A DNA stretch of 64,000 bases from contig NZ_JAIWPU010000003.1 of the NCBI RefSeq assembly GCF_021191705.1, positions 79,095 to 143,094 on the forward strand, given 5' to 3'. The translations under genes and the position numbers were made by a program. The notes under the pieces were generated by a model that was not told the DNA's origin, did no database searches, and saw only the letters and a program-made list of their open reading frames with translations. Source of the stretch: Proluteimonas flavola. Lineage in GTDB: Bacteria > Pseudomonadota > Gammaproteobacteria > Xanthomonadales > Xanthomonadaceae. Shown in pieces: positions 44,642 through 52,731 of this stretch; within the stretch, counting starts at the first letter, position 1, and the number at the start of each line of letters is the position of its first letter.

Positions 44642-45652
44642 GTGACTGCCCAGCCGGTCGAACTCGAGCTGCACAACGAACCCTTGCCGCTGTCCGCGCC
44701 GTTCCGGATTGCCGGGCACGTGTTCTCGGCCATGCCGGCGACGGTGGCGACCCTGCGCGCCGGCGCGCATGTCGGACGCGGCGAAGGCGCCGGCGTCTAC
44801 TACACGGGCGATCATCCCGACACGATGCTGGCCACACTGGAGGCGATGCGGCCACGCATCGAGGCGGGGCTGGATCGCGAGACGCTGCGCACGCTGCTGC
44901 CCGCCGGCGGCGCCCGCAATGCGCTCGACGCCGCGTTGTGGGAGCTCGAATCGCAGCAGACCGGCGTGCCGGTGTGGCGACTCGCAGGCCTCGATGGCAT
45001 GCGCCCGCTGCTCACCACATTCACCGTCGGCGCCGACGATCCCGCCGTCATGGCCGATCGCGCCGCGGCGTATACGCAGGCGCGCGCGCTGAAGCTGAAG
45101 CTGACCGGCGACGTGGACCTCGACGCGGCGCGCGTGCGCGCGGTGCGCGCGCGTTGTCCGGCGGTGTGGATCGGCGTCGACGCCAACCAGGGCTACGACG
45201 GCGCGACGCTGCCGGCGCTGCTGCCGGCCCTGCTGGAGGCGGGCGTGTCGCTGCTGGAGCAGCCCTGCGTCCGCGACCGCGAACACGCACTCGACGGCAT
45301 TGCGCGCGCGCTGCCGTTCGCCGCGGACGAAAGCATCCTCGACCTCGCCGAACTCGAAGCGCGTCACCACCACTTCGACGTGATCAATATCAAGCTCGAC
45401 AAATGCGGCGGCCTGACCGAAGGGCTGCTGATGGCGCGTCGCGCGCGCGCGCTCGGCAAGCGCGTGATGGTCGGCAACATGTGCGGCACCAGCCTGGCGG
45501 CGGCGCCGGCGTTCGTGCTCGGCCAGTTCTGCGATGTCGTGGATCTGGATGGCCCGATCTTCCTCAAGCAGGACCGCACGCCGTCGGTGCGCTACACCGA
45601 CGGCTACATCTGGTGCGGCGACGAGGTCTGGGGGCCGTCGGCGACGACATGA
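44642..45652 (+). CDS. dgcA: Enolase-superfamily dipeptide epimerase / N-acetyl-D-glutamate racemase (DgcA-like)
   Basis: A 336-aa enolase-superfamily enzyme. Catalytic set: KxK in ALKLKLTGDVD, metal ligands in IGVDANQGYD, LLEQPCV and AADESILD, second base Lys in INIKLDKCGGL. The end GNMCGTSLAAAPAFVLGQFC is shared by the group first annotated as L-Ala-D/L-Glu epimerase and by DgcA, which racemises N-acetyl-D-Glu to N-acetyl-L-Glu. A DgcN-type gene at 51100 supports DgcA. Start: GTG preceded by GAGGAACCC. The stop overlaps the transporter start (ATGA). Confidence 0.85.
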   Translation: MTAQPVELELHNEPLPLSAPFRIAGHVFSAMPATVATLRAGAHVGRGEGAGVYYTGDHPDTMLATLEAMRPRIEAGLDRETLRTLLPAGGARNALDAALWELESQQTGVPVWRLAGLDGMRPLLTTFTVGADDPAVMADRAAAYTQARALKLKLTGDVDLDAARVRAVRARCPAVWIGVDANQGYDGATLPALLPALLEAGVSLLEQPCVRDREHALDGIARALPFAADESILDLAELEARHHHFDVINIKLDKCGGLTEGLLMARRARALGKRVMVGNMCGTSLAAAPAFVLGQFCDVVDLDGPIFLKQDRTPSVRYTDGYIWCGDEVWGPSATT

Positions 45653-46911
45653 GCAGCGTCGCCGACAAGACCTGGTTCGGCCAGCCGCGCGGGCTGACGA
45701 TCCTGTTCCTGACCAACATGTGGGAGCTGTTCTCCTACTACGGCATGCGCACGCTGCTGGTCTATTACATGACCAAGCAGCTGCTGTTCGTGCAGGAGAA
45801 GGCGTCCTTCATCTACGGCGCGTATACGGCGATGGCGTACTTCACGCCGATCCTCGGCGGCGCCATCGCCGACCGCTGGCTGGGCAAGCGCAACGCCGTG
45901 ATCCTCGGCGGCAGCATCATGGCCTTGGGGCATTTCGTGATGGCGTTCGAGCCGACGTTCTACATCGCCCTGGCCACCATCGCGCTCGGCAACGGCCTGT
46001 TCCTGCCGAGCCTGCCGAGCCAGATCAACGACCTCTACGCCGCCGACGATCCCCGACGCGGCCGCGCCTACAACGTCTACTACGTCGGCCTGAACATCGG
46101 CGGCTTCATGGCGCCGCTGGTGTGCGGCACGCTGGGCGAACTCTACGGCTGGCATTACGGCTTCGGCGCGGCCGGCATCGGCATGTTCATCGGCCTGCTG
46201 ATCTACGTGTCCGGCCGCCGCTACCTGCCGCCCGAGCCGGCGCGCAGCGTGGCGCGCGTGGCGGATGCGCAGGACGTGCGCGGCAACCATCGCAAGGTGT
46301 GGCTGTTGCTGCTCGGCGTCGGGATCGCCGCGACCATCTTCCGCGGCGCCTACGAACAGGTCGGCAACACGCTGCCGCTGTTGATCGACACCGGCGTGGA
46401 CCGGATGGTCGCGGGCGTCACCATTCCGATGACCTGGTTCCAGTCGCTGAATCCGTTGCTGGTGATCAGCATGACGCCGTTGCTGCTGCTGCACTGGCGG
46501 CGCCGCGCCGAGGCGGGGCACGAGACCGCACCTGCGCTGCGCATGGCGATCGGCGCGCTGATCGTGGCGGCCGCCTACGTGCTGCTGGCGACGGTGACGG
46601 CCTTCGCCGGCGACACCCGCATCGGCTGGCTGTGGCTGGTCGCGTTCTTCGTGATCCTGACGCTCGGCGAGCTCTACATCCTGCCGACCGGCCTGGGCCT
46701 GTTCGCCAAGCTCGCGCCGCCCCGGCTGGGCGCGACCACGGTGGCCTCGTGGTTTCTCGCGGTCTTCAGCGGCAGTCTGCTGGCGGGCCTGGTCGGCACG
46801 CTGTGGTCGAAGGCCAGCCATTCCGGTTTCTTCCTGCTGCTCGCCGGCCTGGCCGTCGTGGCCGCCATCTTGCTCTGGCGCCTGGATCGCCCGATCCGCG
46901 CCTTGCGATGA
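45649..46911 (+). CDS. POT/PTR2-family peptide transporter (MFS)
   Basis: A 420-aa inner-membrane protein with about 12 transmembrane helices. POT marks: LGGAIADRWLGKRNAV after helix 2, and TLGELYILPTGLGL late in the protein. It should import di/tripeptides with protons. Odd: the proton-coupling ExxER motif of helix 1 is changed to NMWELFSYYG (Asn23 for the first Glu, Leu27 for Arg), so coupling or substrate may differ. It is translationally coupled to dgcA by a 4-bp overlap. In this cluster it would bring D-Glu-containing dipeptides to the epimerase (inference). Confidence 0.87.
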   Translation: MSSVADKTWFGQPRGLTILFLTNMWELFSYYGMRTLLVYYMTKQLLFVQEKASFIYGAYTAMAYFTPILGGAIADRWLGKRNAVILGGSIMALGHFVMAFEPTFYIALATIALGNGLFLPSLPSQINDLYAADDPRRGRAYNVYYVGLNIGGFMAPLVCGTLGELYGWHYGFGAAGIGMFIGLLIYVSGRRYLPPEPARSVARVADAQDVRGNHRKVWLLLLGVGIAATIFRGAYEQVGNTLPLLIDTGVDRMVAGVTIPMTWFQSLNPLLVISMTPLLLLHWRRRAEAGHETAPALRMAIGALIVAAAYVLLATVTAFAGDTRIGWLWLVAFFVILTLGELYILPTGLGLFAKLAPPRLGATTVASWFLAVFSGSLLAGLVGTLWSKASHSGFFLLLAGLAVVAAILLWRLDRPIRALR

Positions 46912-46942
46912 TCCGCCCCATCCATTACGGGAGTCCCCCGCC

Positions 46943-48652
46943 ATGCCGCGTCTGACGTTCGCCCTGCTGCCGCTCGCCCTCGCCGCCTGCAGCGCCGTGC
47001 CGGTGGTCGACGCGCCAGCGCACTACGACCTGCTGATCCGCAACGGCCAGGTCTACGACGGCAGCGGCGCACCGCCGCAGCGCGTCGACGTGGCGGTGCG
47101 CGGAGACCGCATCGCGGCGCTGCTGCCACCGGGCAGCGCCGCGGCCGCCGGCACGACGCTCGATGCGCAGGGTCGCGCGGTGTCTCCTGGCTTCATCAAC
47201 ACCCTGAGCTGGGCGACCGAATCGCTGATCGTCGACGGCCGCGGCATGAGCGACACCAAACAGGGCGTGACGCTGGAGATCTTCGGCGAAGGCTGGTCGA
47301 TGGGGCCGGTCAACGCGCGCATGAAGGCCGACGCGCTCAAGCAGCAGGGCGACCTCCGCTACGACATGCCCTGGACCTCGCTCGGCGGCTACCTCGAGTT
47401 CCTCGAGCAGCGGGGCATCACGCCGAACGTGGCCTCGTTCGTCGGCGCGACCACCGTGCGCATCCACGAACTGGGCGAGGACGATGTCACGCCGTCGCCC
47501 GAGCAACTCGCCGGCATGCAGGACGTGGTGCGCGAGGCGATGCGCGAAGGCGCGCTCGGTGTCGGCAGTTCCCTGATCTATCCGCCGGCGACGTTCGCCG
47601 ACACCGCCGAACTGATCGCCCTGGCCCAGGCCGCCGCGGAATCGGGCGGCGGCTATGTCTCGCACATGCGCAGCGAGGCGGATCGCTTCCTCGAGGCCCT
47701 CGACGAGACCATCGCCATCGCGCGCGCCACCGGGCAACGGGCGGGTGTCTACCACCTCAAGGCCGCGGGCGAGAAGAACTGGCCGAAGATGGCGCAGGCC
47801 ATCGCCCGCATCGAGGCCGCGCGCGCCGAAGGCCTGCAGGTCAGCGCCGACATGTACGCCTATACCGCCGGCGGCACCGGCCTGACCGCCAGCCTGCCGC
47901 CCTGGGTCCAGGCGGGCGGCCACGACGCGATGGTCGCCCGCCTGCGCGACCCCGCGATCCGCGCACGCGTGCTCGCCGACATGCGCAACCCGGATGTCGA
48001 CTGGGAGAACCTGCGGCTGCTGGCCGGGTCCGACGACCGCCTGCTGCTGCTCGACTTCCACAACCCGTCGCTCAAGCCGTTGAGCGGCCGCAGCCTCGCC
48101 GACGTCGCGCGCGAGCGCGGCACCTCGCCGGAAGACACGGCGATCGACCTGATCATCGAGGACGATTCCCGGATCGGCACGGCGTACTTCCTGATGAGCG
48201 AGGAGAACGTCGAGCTCGGCCTGACGCAGCCATGGGTCAGCCTGGGATCGGACGCGGAATCGTCGGCGCCCGAAGGCGTGTTCCTCAAGTCCAGCACCCA
48301 TCCCCGGGCCTACGGCAATGTCGCGCGCTTTCTGGGGCACTACGTGCGCGACCGCGGACTGATGCCGCTGGAAGAAGGCATCCACCGCCTGACCGGACTG
48401 CCCGCGGCGAACTGGAAGCTGGACCGGCGCGGCTGCCTGCAGCCCGGCTGCTATGCCGACATCGTGGTGTTCGACCCGGCAACGATCGCCGATCACGCCA
48501 CCTACGACGCGCCGCAGCGCTACGCGACCGGCGTCGGCGAGGTGTTCGTCAACGGCGTGCAGGTGCTGCGCGAGGGCGAGCACACCGGTGCCACGCCCGG
48601 ACGCGTCGTGCGTGGCCCGGGCTGGCGTGGCCGGACATCCGTCGGCCGGTGA
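46943..48652 (+). CDS. N-acyl-D-amino-acid deacylase-like amidohydrolase, lipoprotein
   Basis: A 569-aa amidohydrolase-superfamily protein of the D-aminoacylase group with a lipoprotein signal (MPRLTFALLPLALAAC). Seen: YDLLIRNGQVYDGSG, GALGVGSSLIYPP, VYHLKAAG, DAESSAPEGVF, STHPRAYGNVARFLGHYVR, and the GRL-type end. Odd: the first metal motif, normally PGFIDxHxH, reads PGFINTLSW (82-90), so the two N-terminal His ligands are missing. A subgroup with this change is common, so it may work with one metal. Predicted to hydrolyse N-acyl-D-amino acids or D-Glu peptides in the periplasm. Last gene of the operon starting at 42553. Confidence 0.83.
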   Translation: MPRLTFALLPLALAACSAVPVVDAPAHYDLLIRNGQVYDGSGAPPQRVDVAVRGDRIAALLPPGSAAAAGTTLDAQGRAVSPGFINTLSWATESLIVDGRGMSDTKQGVTLEIFGEGWSMGPVNARMKADALKQQGDLRYDMPWTSLGGYLEFLEQRGITPNVASFVGATTVRIHELGEDDVTPSPEQLAGMQDVVREAMREGALGVGSSLIYPPATFADTAELIALAQAAAESGGGYVSHMRSEADRFLEALDETIAIARATGQRAGVYHLKAAGEKNWPKMAQAIARIEAARAEGLQVSADMYAYTAGGTGLTASLPPWVQAGGHDAMVARLRDPAIRARVLADMRNPDVDWENLRLLAGSDDRLLLLDFHNPSLKPLSGRSLADVARERGTSPEDTAIDLIIEDDSRIGTAYFLMSEENVELGLTQPWVSLGSDAESSAPEGVFLKSSTHPRAYGNVARFLGHYVRDRGLMPLEEGIHRLTGLPAANWKLDRRGCLQPGCYADIVVFDPATIADHATYDAPQRYATGVGEVFVNGVQVLREGEHTGATPGRVVRGPGWRGRTSVGR

Positions 48653-48692
48653 GCGGCCAACCCGGGCAGATCCCCGCTATTCTCTAAATGTG

Positions 48693-48730
48693 TTGACAAT
48701 TCTCTGATTGGGATCATGATCCCCGATCAG
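48693..48730 (+). promoter_or_regulatory. Promoter plus palindromic operator of the TonB receptor-dgcN operon
   Basis: -35 TTGACA (48693-48698) and -10-like CATGAT (48715-48720), 16-bp spacer. The -10 is the centre of a long palindrome (48704-48730; CTGATTGGGATCATGATCCC then CGATCAG). The first part is identical to the promoter at 42495, which indicates one regulator for both operons. Confidence 0.75.
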
Positions 48731-48755
48731 GATAATCGTCTGGGGAAGACAGCTG

Positions 48756-51080
48756 ATGAACGCGTTCCGATCCGCACGCCCTTGTTCACCGTTGTCCGTT
48801 GCCATCGCCAGCACGCTCGCCTGCGCCGCCGCTGCACCGGTGCTGGCGCAGGAGCGCGCCGCAACGGCCGCGGAAGCGGCGGTCACGCTCGACTCGGTGG
48901 TGGTCACCGCCAACAAGCGCGTCGAGAACGTCCGCGATGTCGGCGCCTCGATCAGCGTGATCGGCGAACGCCAGCTGGAGAACATGGCCGCGAGTTCGCT
49001 GACCGATTACGCGGCGCTGATTCCCGGCATGCAGGTGCAGAGCAGCGGTACGCCCGGCCTGACCTCGGTTTCGCTGCGCGGCATCTCGGCGCTGTCGTCG
49101 GGCGCGACCGTCGCGACCTACATCGACGAAGTCCCGGTCGGTTCGAGCGGCATCTACCAGAGTGCCGGCTCGCTGATGCTGGACCTGCTGCCCTACGACA
49201 TCAGCCGCGTGGAAGTGCTGCGCGGGCCGCAAGGCACCCTGTACGGCGCCGGCGCGATCGGCGGCCTGCTCAAGTACGTGACCCGCCCCCCGGACCTGGT
49301 CAACGAAGAGTTCCGCGCTGGCGTGGGTCTGCGCTCGGTGGCTGAGGGCGGGCAGGACTGGAACGGCCGCATCGGCGTCGGTGTGCCGCTGCAGGACGAT
49401 CGCCTCGGCCTGCGCATGAGCTTCGCGCGCAACGGCCTGCCGGGCTACACCGACAACGCCGTCGACGGCCGCCGGGACATCAACGACAGCGAGCAGATCG
49501 GCGGTCGCGCGGCACTGTTCTGGGACGGCGACGCGGTCGACATCGACTTCGCGGTCCTGCATCAGCGCATCAAGGCCGACGACCGGGCGGTGGTGGCCCT
49601 CGAGCCCGGCACCTACGCCCCGCTCGGCGAGGCGTTCGAAGGCAGGAACTGGCAGCGGCAGCCGTTCTCCAAGGAACTGACGCTGACTTCGCTCAGCGTG
49701 GCCTGGGACCTGGGCTGGGCCGATCTCGCCTCCGCGACCGGCTGGTCGGAAACCAGGACGCTGGACCAGATCGACACCACGGTGCAGTTCGGCGAGGTCG
49801 CCGACCTGCTGCTGGAGTTTCCGGAGCCCGGCAGCTCGAACGTGCGCTACAGCTTCGACCTCGACAAGATCACCCAGGAATTCCGCTTCAGCTCCAAGAC
49901 CGGCGGCCGGTTCGAATGGATGGCGGGCGTGTTCTACACCAGGGAAGACGCACTGCAGAGCCAGCTCGCGTGGCTGGGCCAGCGCGACGGTTCGCCGTTG
50001 CCGGCGCCGTTCGACGCGATGTTCGGCACGCTCGCCGTGATCGACCTGCCGAGCACGTACAAGGAAGTCGCGCTGTTCGCCAATGCCTCGTGGCGGTTCG
50101 GCGAGCGCTTCAAGCTCGACGCCGGCCTGCGCCAGGCACGCAACGACCAGTGGTTCAGCCAGAACGTCAGCGAGGGCATCCTGGCGCCGATCGGCGATGC
50201 GCCAGGCGCGTCGCGCGAAGACGTGTTCACCTGGAGCCTGAGTCCGCAGTTCGAGCTCGCCGAGGACACGATGCTGTACGCACGCGTCGCCACCGGCTAC
50301 CAGCCCGGCGGCCCGAACGTCGCCCTGCCGGGGATCCCGCCGAGCGTGGACTCCTCGATGCTCGCCAGCTACGAGCTGGGCCTGAAATCGCAATTCGCCG
50401 ACCGCCGCGTACAGGTCGACGTCTCCGCGTTCCGGATCGAGTGGGACGACATCCAGGTCGCGTCCTCGTTCAACGGCATCGGCGGCCTGGTCAACGGCGG
50501 CGAGGCGAGCAGCGAGGGTCTGGAACTGGCTTCGCAGTTCCGTGCCACCGATGCGCTGGCGTTCGGCATCAACGCGGCCTACACCAAGGCGCGGGTGAAG
50601 AACGACTTCGAGGCCACGGTCATCCCGCAGGGCGATTTCGATGTCGTCCTCAACACCGGCCTGGCCGGCGACCGCATGCCCTATGTGCCGACGCTGTCGT
50701 GGGCGGCGACTGCCGAATATGCGTTCATGACCGCGCAGGGCCTGTCCGGCCAGGTGGGCGCGGTGCTGCGCTTCACCGGGGAACGCCTCAACGACACCAC
50801 CGAGCGCCAGCGCGTCACCGCGCCGGGCGACCCGTCCACGGTGTTGCAGGAGGACGTGACCGCGCCGCTGCGGCTCGACAGCTACCGCGCCCTCGACCTC
50901 TACGCCGGCGTCGGCCGCGAACGCTGGGAGCTGCGCGCCTACGTCACCAACGTCACCGGCGAGGGCGGCTGGTCGTCGATGACGCCGGCGGCCGGCGCGC
51001 TCAGCGGCACGGTCGCCTATCTGGCGGCGGTGCCGATCCAGCCGCGCACGTTCGGCGTCGAATTCGACATCCGGTTCTGA
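48756..51080 (+). CDS. TonB-dependent outer-membrane receptor
   Basis: A 774-aa receptor with signal peptide (ending VLAQ near residue 31), TonB-box-like DSVVVTANKR, plug motifs VSLRGISALSSGATVATYID and VEVLRGPQGTLYGAGAIGGL, and a barrel ending in Phe (GVEFDIRF). It resembles receptors for organic nutrients more than siderophore receptors in its plug (STGIYQ-type loop), but the ligand cannot be read from sequence. First gene of the operon with dgcN, the broken YkvI-like protein and a serine hydrolase, under the same operator as the dgcA operon: probably imports peptides carrying D-Glu (inference). Confidence 0.88.
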   Translation: MNAFRSARPCSPLSVAIASTLACAAAAPVLAQERAATAAEAAVTLDSVVVTANKRVENVRDVGASISVIGERQLENMAASSLTDYAALIPGMQVQSSGTPGLTSVSLRGISALSSGATVATYIDEVPVGSSGIYQSAGSLMLDLLPYDISRVEVLRGPQGTLYGAGAIGGLLKYVTRPPDLVNEEFRAGVGLRSVAEGGQDWNGRIGVGVPLQDDRLGLRMSFARNGLPGYTDNAVDGRRDINDSEQIGGRAALFWDGDAVDIDFAVLHQRIKADDRAVVALEPGTYAPLGEAFEGRNWQRQPFSKELTLTSLSVAWDLGWADLASATGWSETRTLDQIDTTVQFGEVADLLLEFPEPGSSNVRYSFDLDKITQEFRFSSKTGGRFEWMAGVFYTREDALQSQLAWLGQRDGSPLPAPFDAMFGTLAVIDLPSTYKEVALFANASWRFGERFKLDAGLRQARNDQWFSQNVSEGILAPIGDAPGASREDVFTWSLSPQFELAEDTMLYARVATGYQPGGPNVALPGIPPSVDSSMLASYELGLKSQFADRRVQVDVSAFRIEWDDIQVASSFNGIGGLVNGGEASSEGLELASQFRATDALAFGINAAYTKARVKNDFEATVIPQGDFDVVLNTGLAGDRMPYVPTLSWAATAEYAFMTAQGLSGQVGAVLRFTGERLNDTTERQRVTAPGDPSTVLQEDVTAPLRLDSYRALDLYAGVGRERWELRAYVTNVTGEGGWSSMTPAAGALSGTVAYLAAVPIQPRTFGVEFDIRF

Positions 51081-51099
51081 GCCGACCGGCCCCGGCCCC

Positions 51100-52140
51100 A
51101 TGTCCATCGCGCCCGTCGTGCCGCACGTCCCCGAGGCGTTGCCGCAGCCCTATCTGCTGTTTCTCGGCGACATCGTCGAACCCGGCTATGCGAAGACCGC
51201 GTTCGGCCTGCGCGACTGGGCGCCCGGACGTTGCATCGGCGAGTTCGCCTGCCCGGGCGCGACCGTCAGCACCGGCCTGCCGCGGCTGACGCCCGCGCAG
51301 GCCCGCGCACTCGGGGCGAGGTCGATGGTCATCGGCGTCGCCAACCCCGGCGGGCGGATCCCGCCGGCCTGGGTGCCGTCGCTGCTCGACGCGTTGCAGT
51401 CCGGGCTCGACCTCGTCGGTGGCATGCACGCCCGGCTGGCCGGCATCGACGTGCTGCGCAACGCCGCCATTGCGCATGGCCGGCGCCTGATCGACGTGCG
51501 CCAGCCGCCGTCGGAACTGCCGGTTGCCAGCGGCCGCAAACGCACAGGCCGACGCCTGCTGACCGTGGGCACCGACTGCGCCCTGGGCAAGAAATACACC
51601 GCTTTGTCGCTGGCGCGCGCCTTTCGCGAGCGCGGCCTCGACGCCACGTTCCGCGCCAGCGGACAGACCGGCATCCTGATCGCCGGCGCTGGCGTGCCGA
51701 TGGACGCGGTGATCGCGGACTTCGCGGCCGGCGCCGCGGAATTCCTGTCGCCCGATGCCGACCCGGCACACTGGGACGTCGTCGAAGGCCAGGGCTCGCT
51801 GTCGCATCCGGCCTATGCGGGCGTGTCGCTGTCGCTGCTGCACGGCAGCCAGCCGGACGTCATCGTCGTCTGCCATGCATCCGGTCGCGAACGCATGCTC
51901 GGCCATGCCCACTACCTGGTGCCGTCGATCGAGGAGACCATCGAACTCGCGCTGCGGCTGGGCGCCCGCACCAACCCCGCGATCCGCTGCGCGGGCGTCA
52001 GCCTCAACACCGCCGCGCTCGACGACGCTGCCGCGCAGGACGCGATCGCATCCACCGCCGCCCGCCTCGGCCTGCCGGTGGCCGACCCGGTCCGCGGCGG
52101 CGCGGCGTTCGACGGGCTGGTCGACGCCTGCCTCGCATGA
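51100..52140 (+). CDS. dgcN: DUF1611-family D-glutamate N-acetyltransferase (DgcN-like)
   Basis: A 346-aa protein of DUF1611. N-terminal Rossmann-like part (YLLFLGDIVEPGYAKTAFGL), then a P-loop domain with VGTDCALGKKYTALSLARAF, GVPMDAVIADFAAGAAE, VVEGQGSLSHPAYAGVSLSL and HYLVPSIEETIELAL. DUF1611 proteins paired with the epimerase-like DgcA acetylate D-Glu, and DgcA then inverts N-acetyl-D-Glu, giving a route to L-Glu. The presence of both genes under one operator supports this. It starts 19 bp after the receptor gene and overlaps the next gene by ATGA. Confidence 0.85.
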   Translation: MSIAPVVPHVPEALPQPYLLFLGDIVEPGYAKTAFGLRDWAPGRCIGEFACPGATVSTGLPRLTPAQARALGARSMVIGVANPGGRIPPAWVPSLLDALQSGLDLVGGMHARLAGIDVLRNAAIAHGRRLIDVRQPPSELPVASGRKRTGRRLLTVGTDCALGKKYTALSLARAFRERGLDATFRASGQTGILIAGAGVPMDAVIADFAAGAAEFLSPDADPAHWDVVEGQGSLSHPAYAGVSLSLLHGSQPDVIVVCHASGRERMLGHAHYLVPSIEETIELALRLGARTNPAIRCAGVSLNTAALDDAAAQDAIASTAARLGLPVADPVRGGAAFDGLVDACLA

Positions 52141-52699
52141 CGTCCAGGGCCAGCTGGTTCCAGCGCTACCTGCTGCCGGGCTTCGTGTTCCAGGCTGCGG
52201 TGATCGCCGGCGGCTATGCGACCGGACGCGCACTGGTCGAATTCTTCCTGCCTGCCGGTCCCTGGGCATGCTGCCGGGCGTGGTGTTCTGCATCGCGATG
52301 ATGGGTTACTCCCACGAGATCGGGGCCGAGGCGTTGCCGTCGGCGTTTCTGCTGGCGAAGCTGCAGGCGCCATGGTTCGAATGGGTGTTCCAGATCGCGG
52401 TGATGCTGACCCTGGTGGATACCGGCGTCGCCCTGCTGCACGCCCTCGACGAGCGCGTGGCCAATGCATGGGCGGCGCGGCAGCGGCCGATGCCGCGCGC
52501 GCTGCGCCCGGCGCTTGCGGTCGGCGTCATGCTGATCGCGGTGTACGCCGCCACGGCCGTGGGCCTGGTCGATCTGATCGCCACGGGCTACGGCACGCTG
52601 ACCTGGTCTTTCCTGGCGATCTACGTGCTGCCCTTGATGACCTGGGGCGTGTGGCGGCTGTGGCGCCGCATGCCGATCAAAGCCGCACCCCCGCATTGA
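52137..52699 (+). pseudogene. YkvI-like membrane protein gene with internal deletion and frameshift
   Basis: From the ATG overlapping dgcN the frame gives SWFQRYLLPGFVFQAAVIAG and GYATGRALVEFFLPAGPW, the normal start of YkvI-type membrane proteins, and stops at 52301. A second frame from about 52265 gives LPGVVFCIAMMGYSHEIGAE and several more transmembrane helices to 52699, the normal C-terminal part. The middle ~170-200 residues expected in the family are absent, and the junction near 52255-52270 changes frame. This reads as a deletion remnant, probably of a D-glutamate/peptide-linked permease. Confidence 0.78.
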
Positions 52700-52731
52700 A
52701 CGACGCGTCCGCGAGGACGGGAGACACTGTC

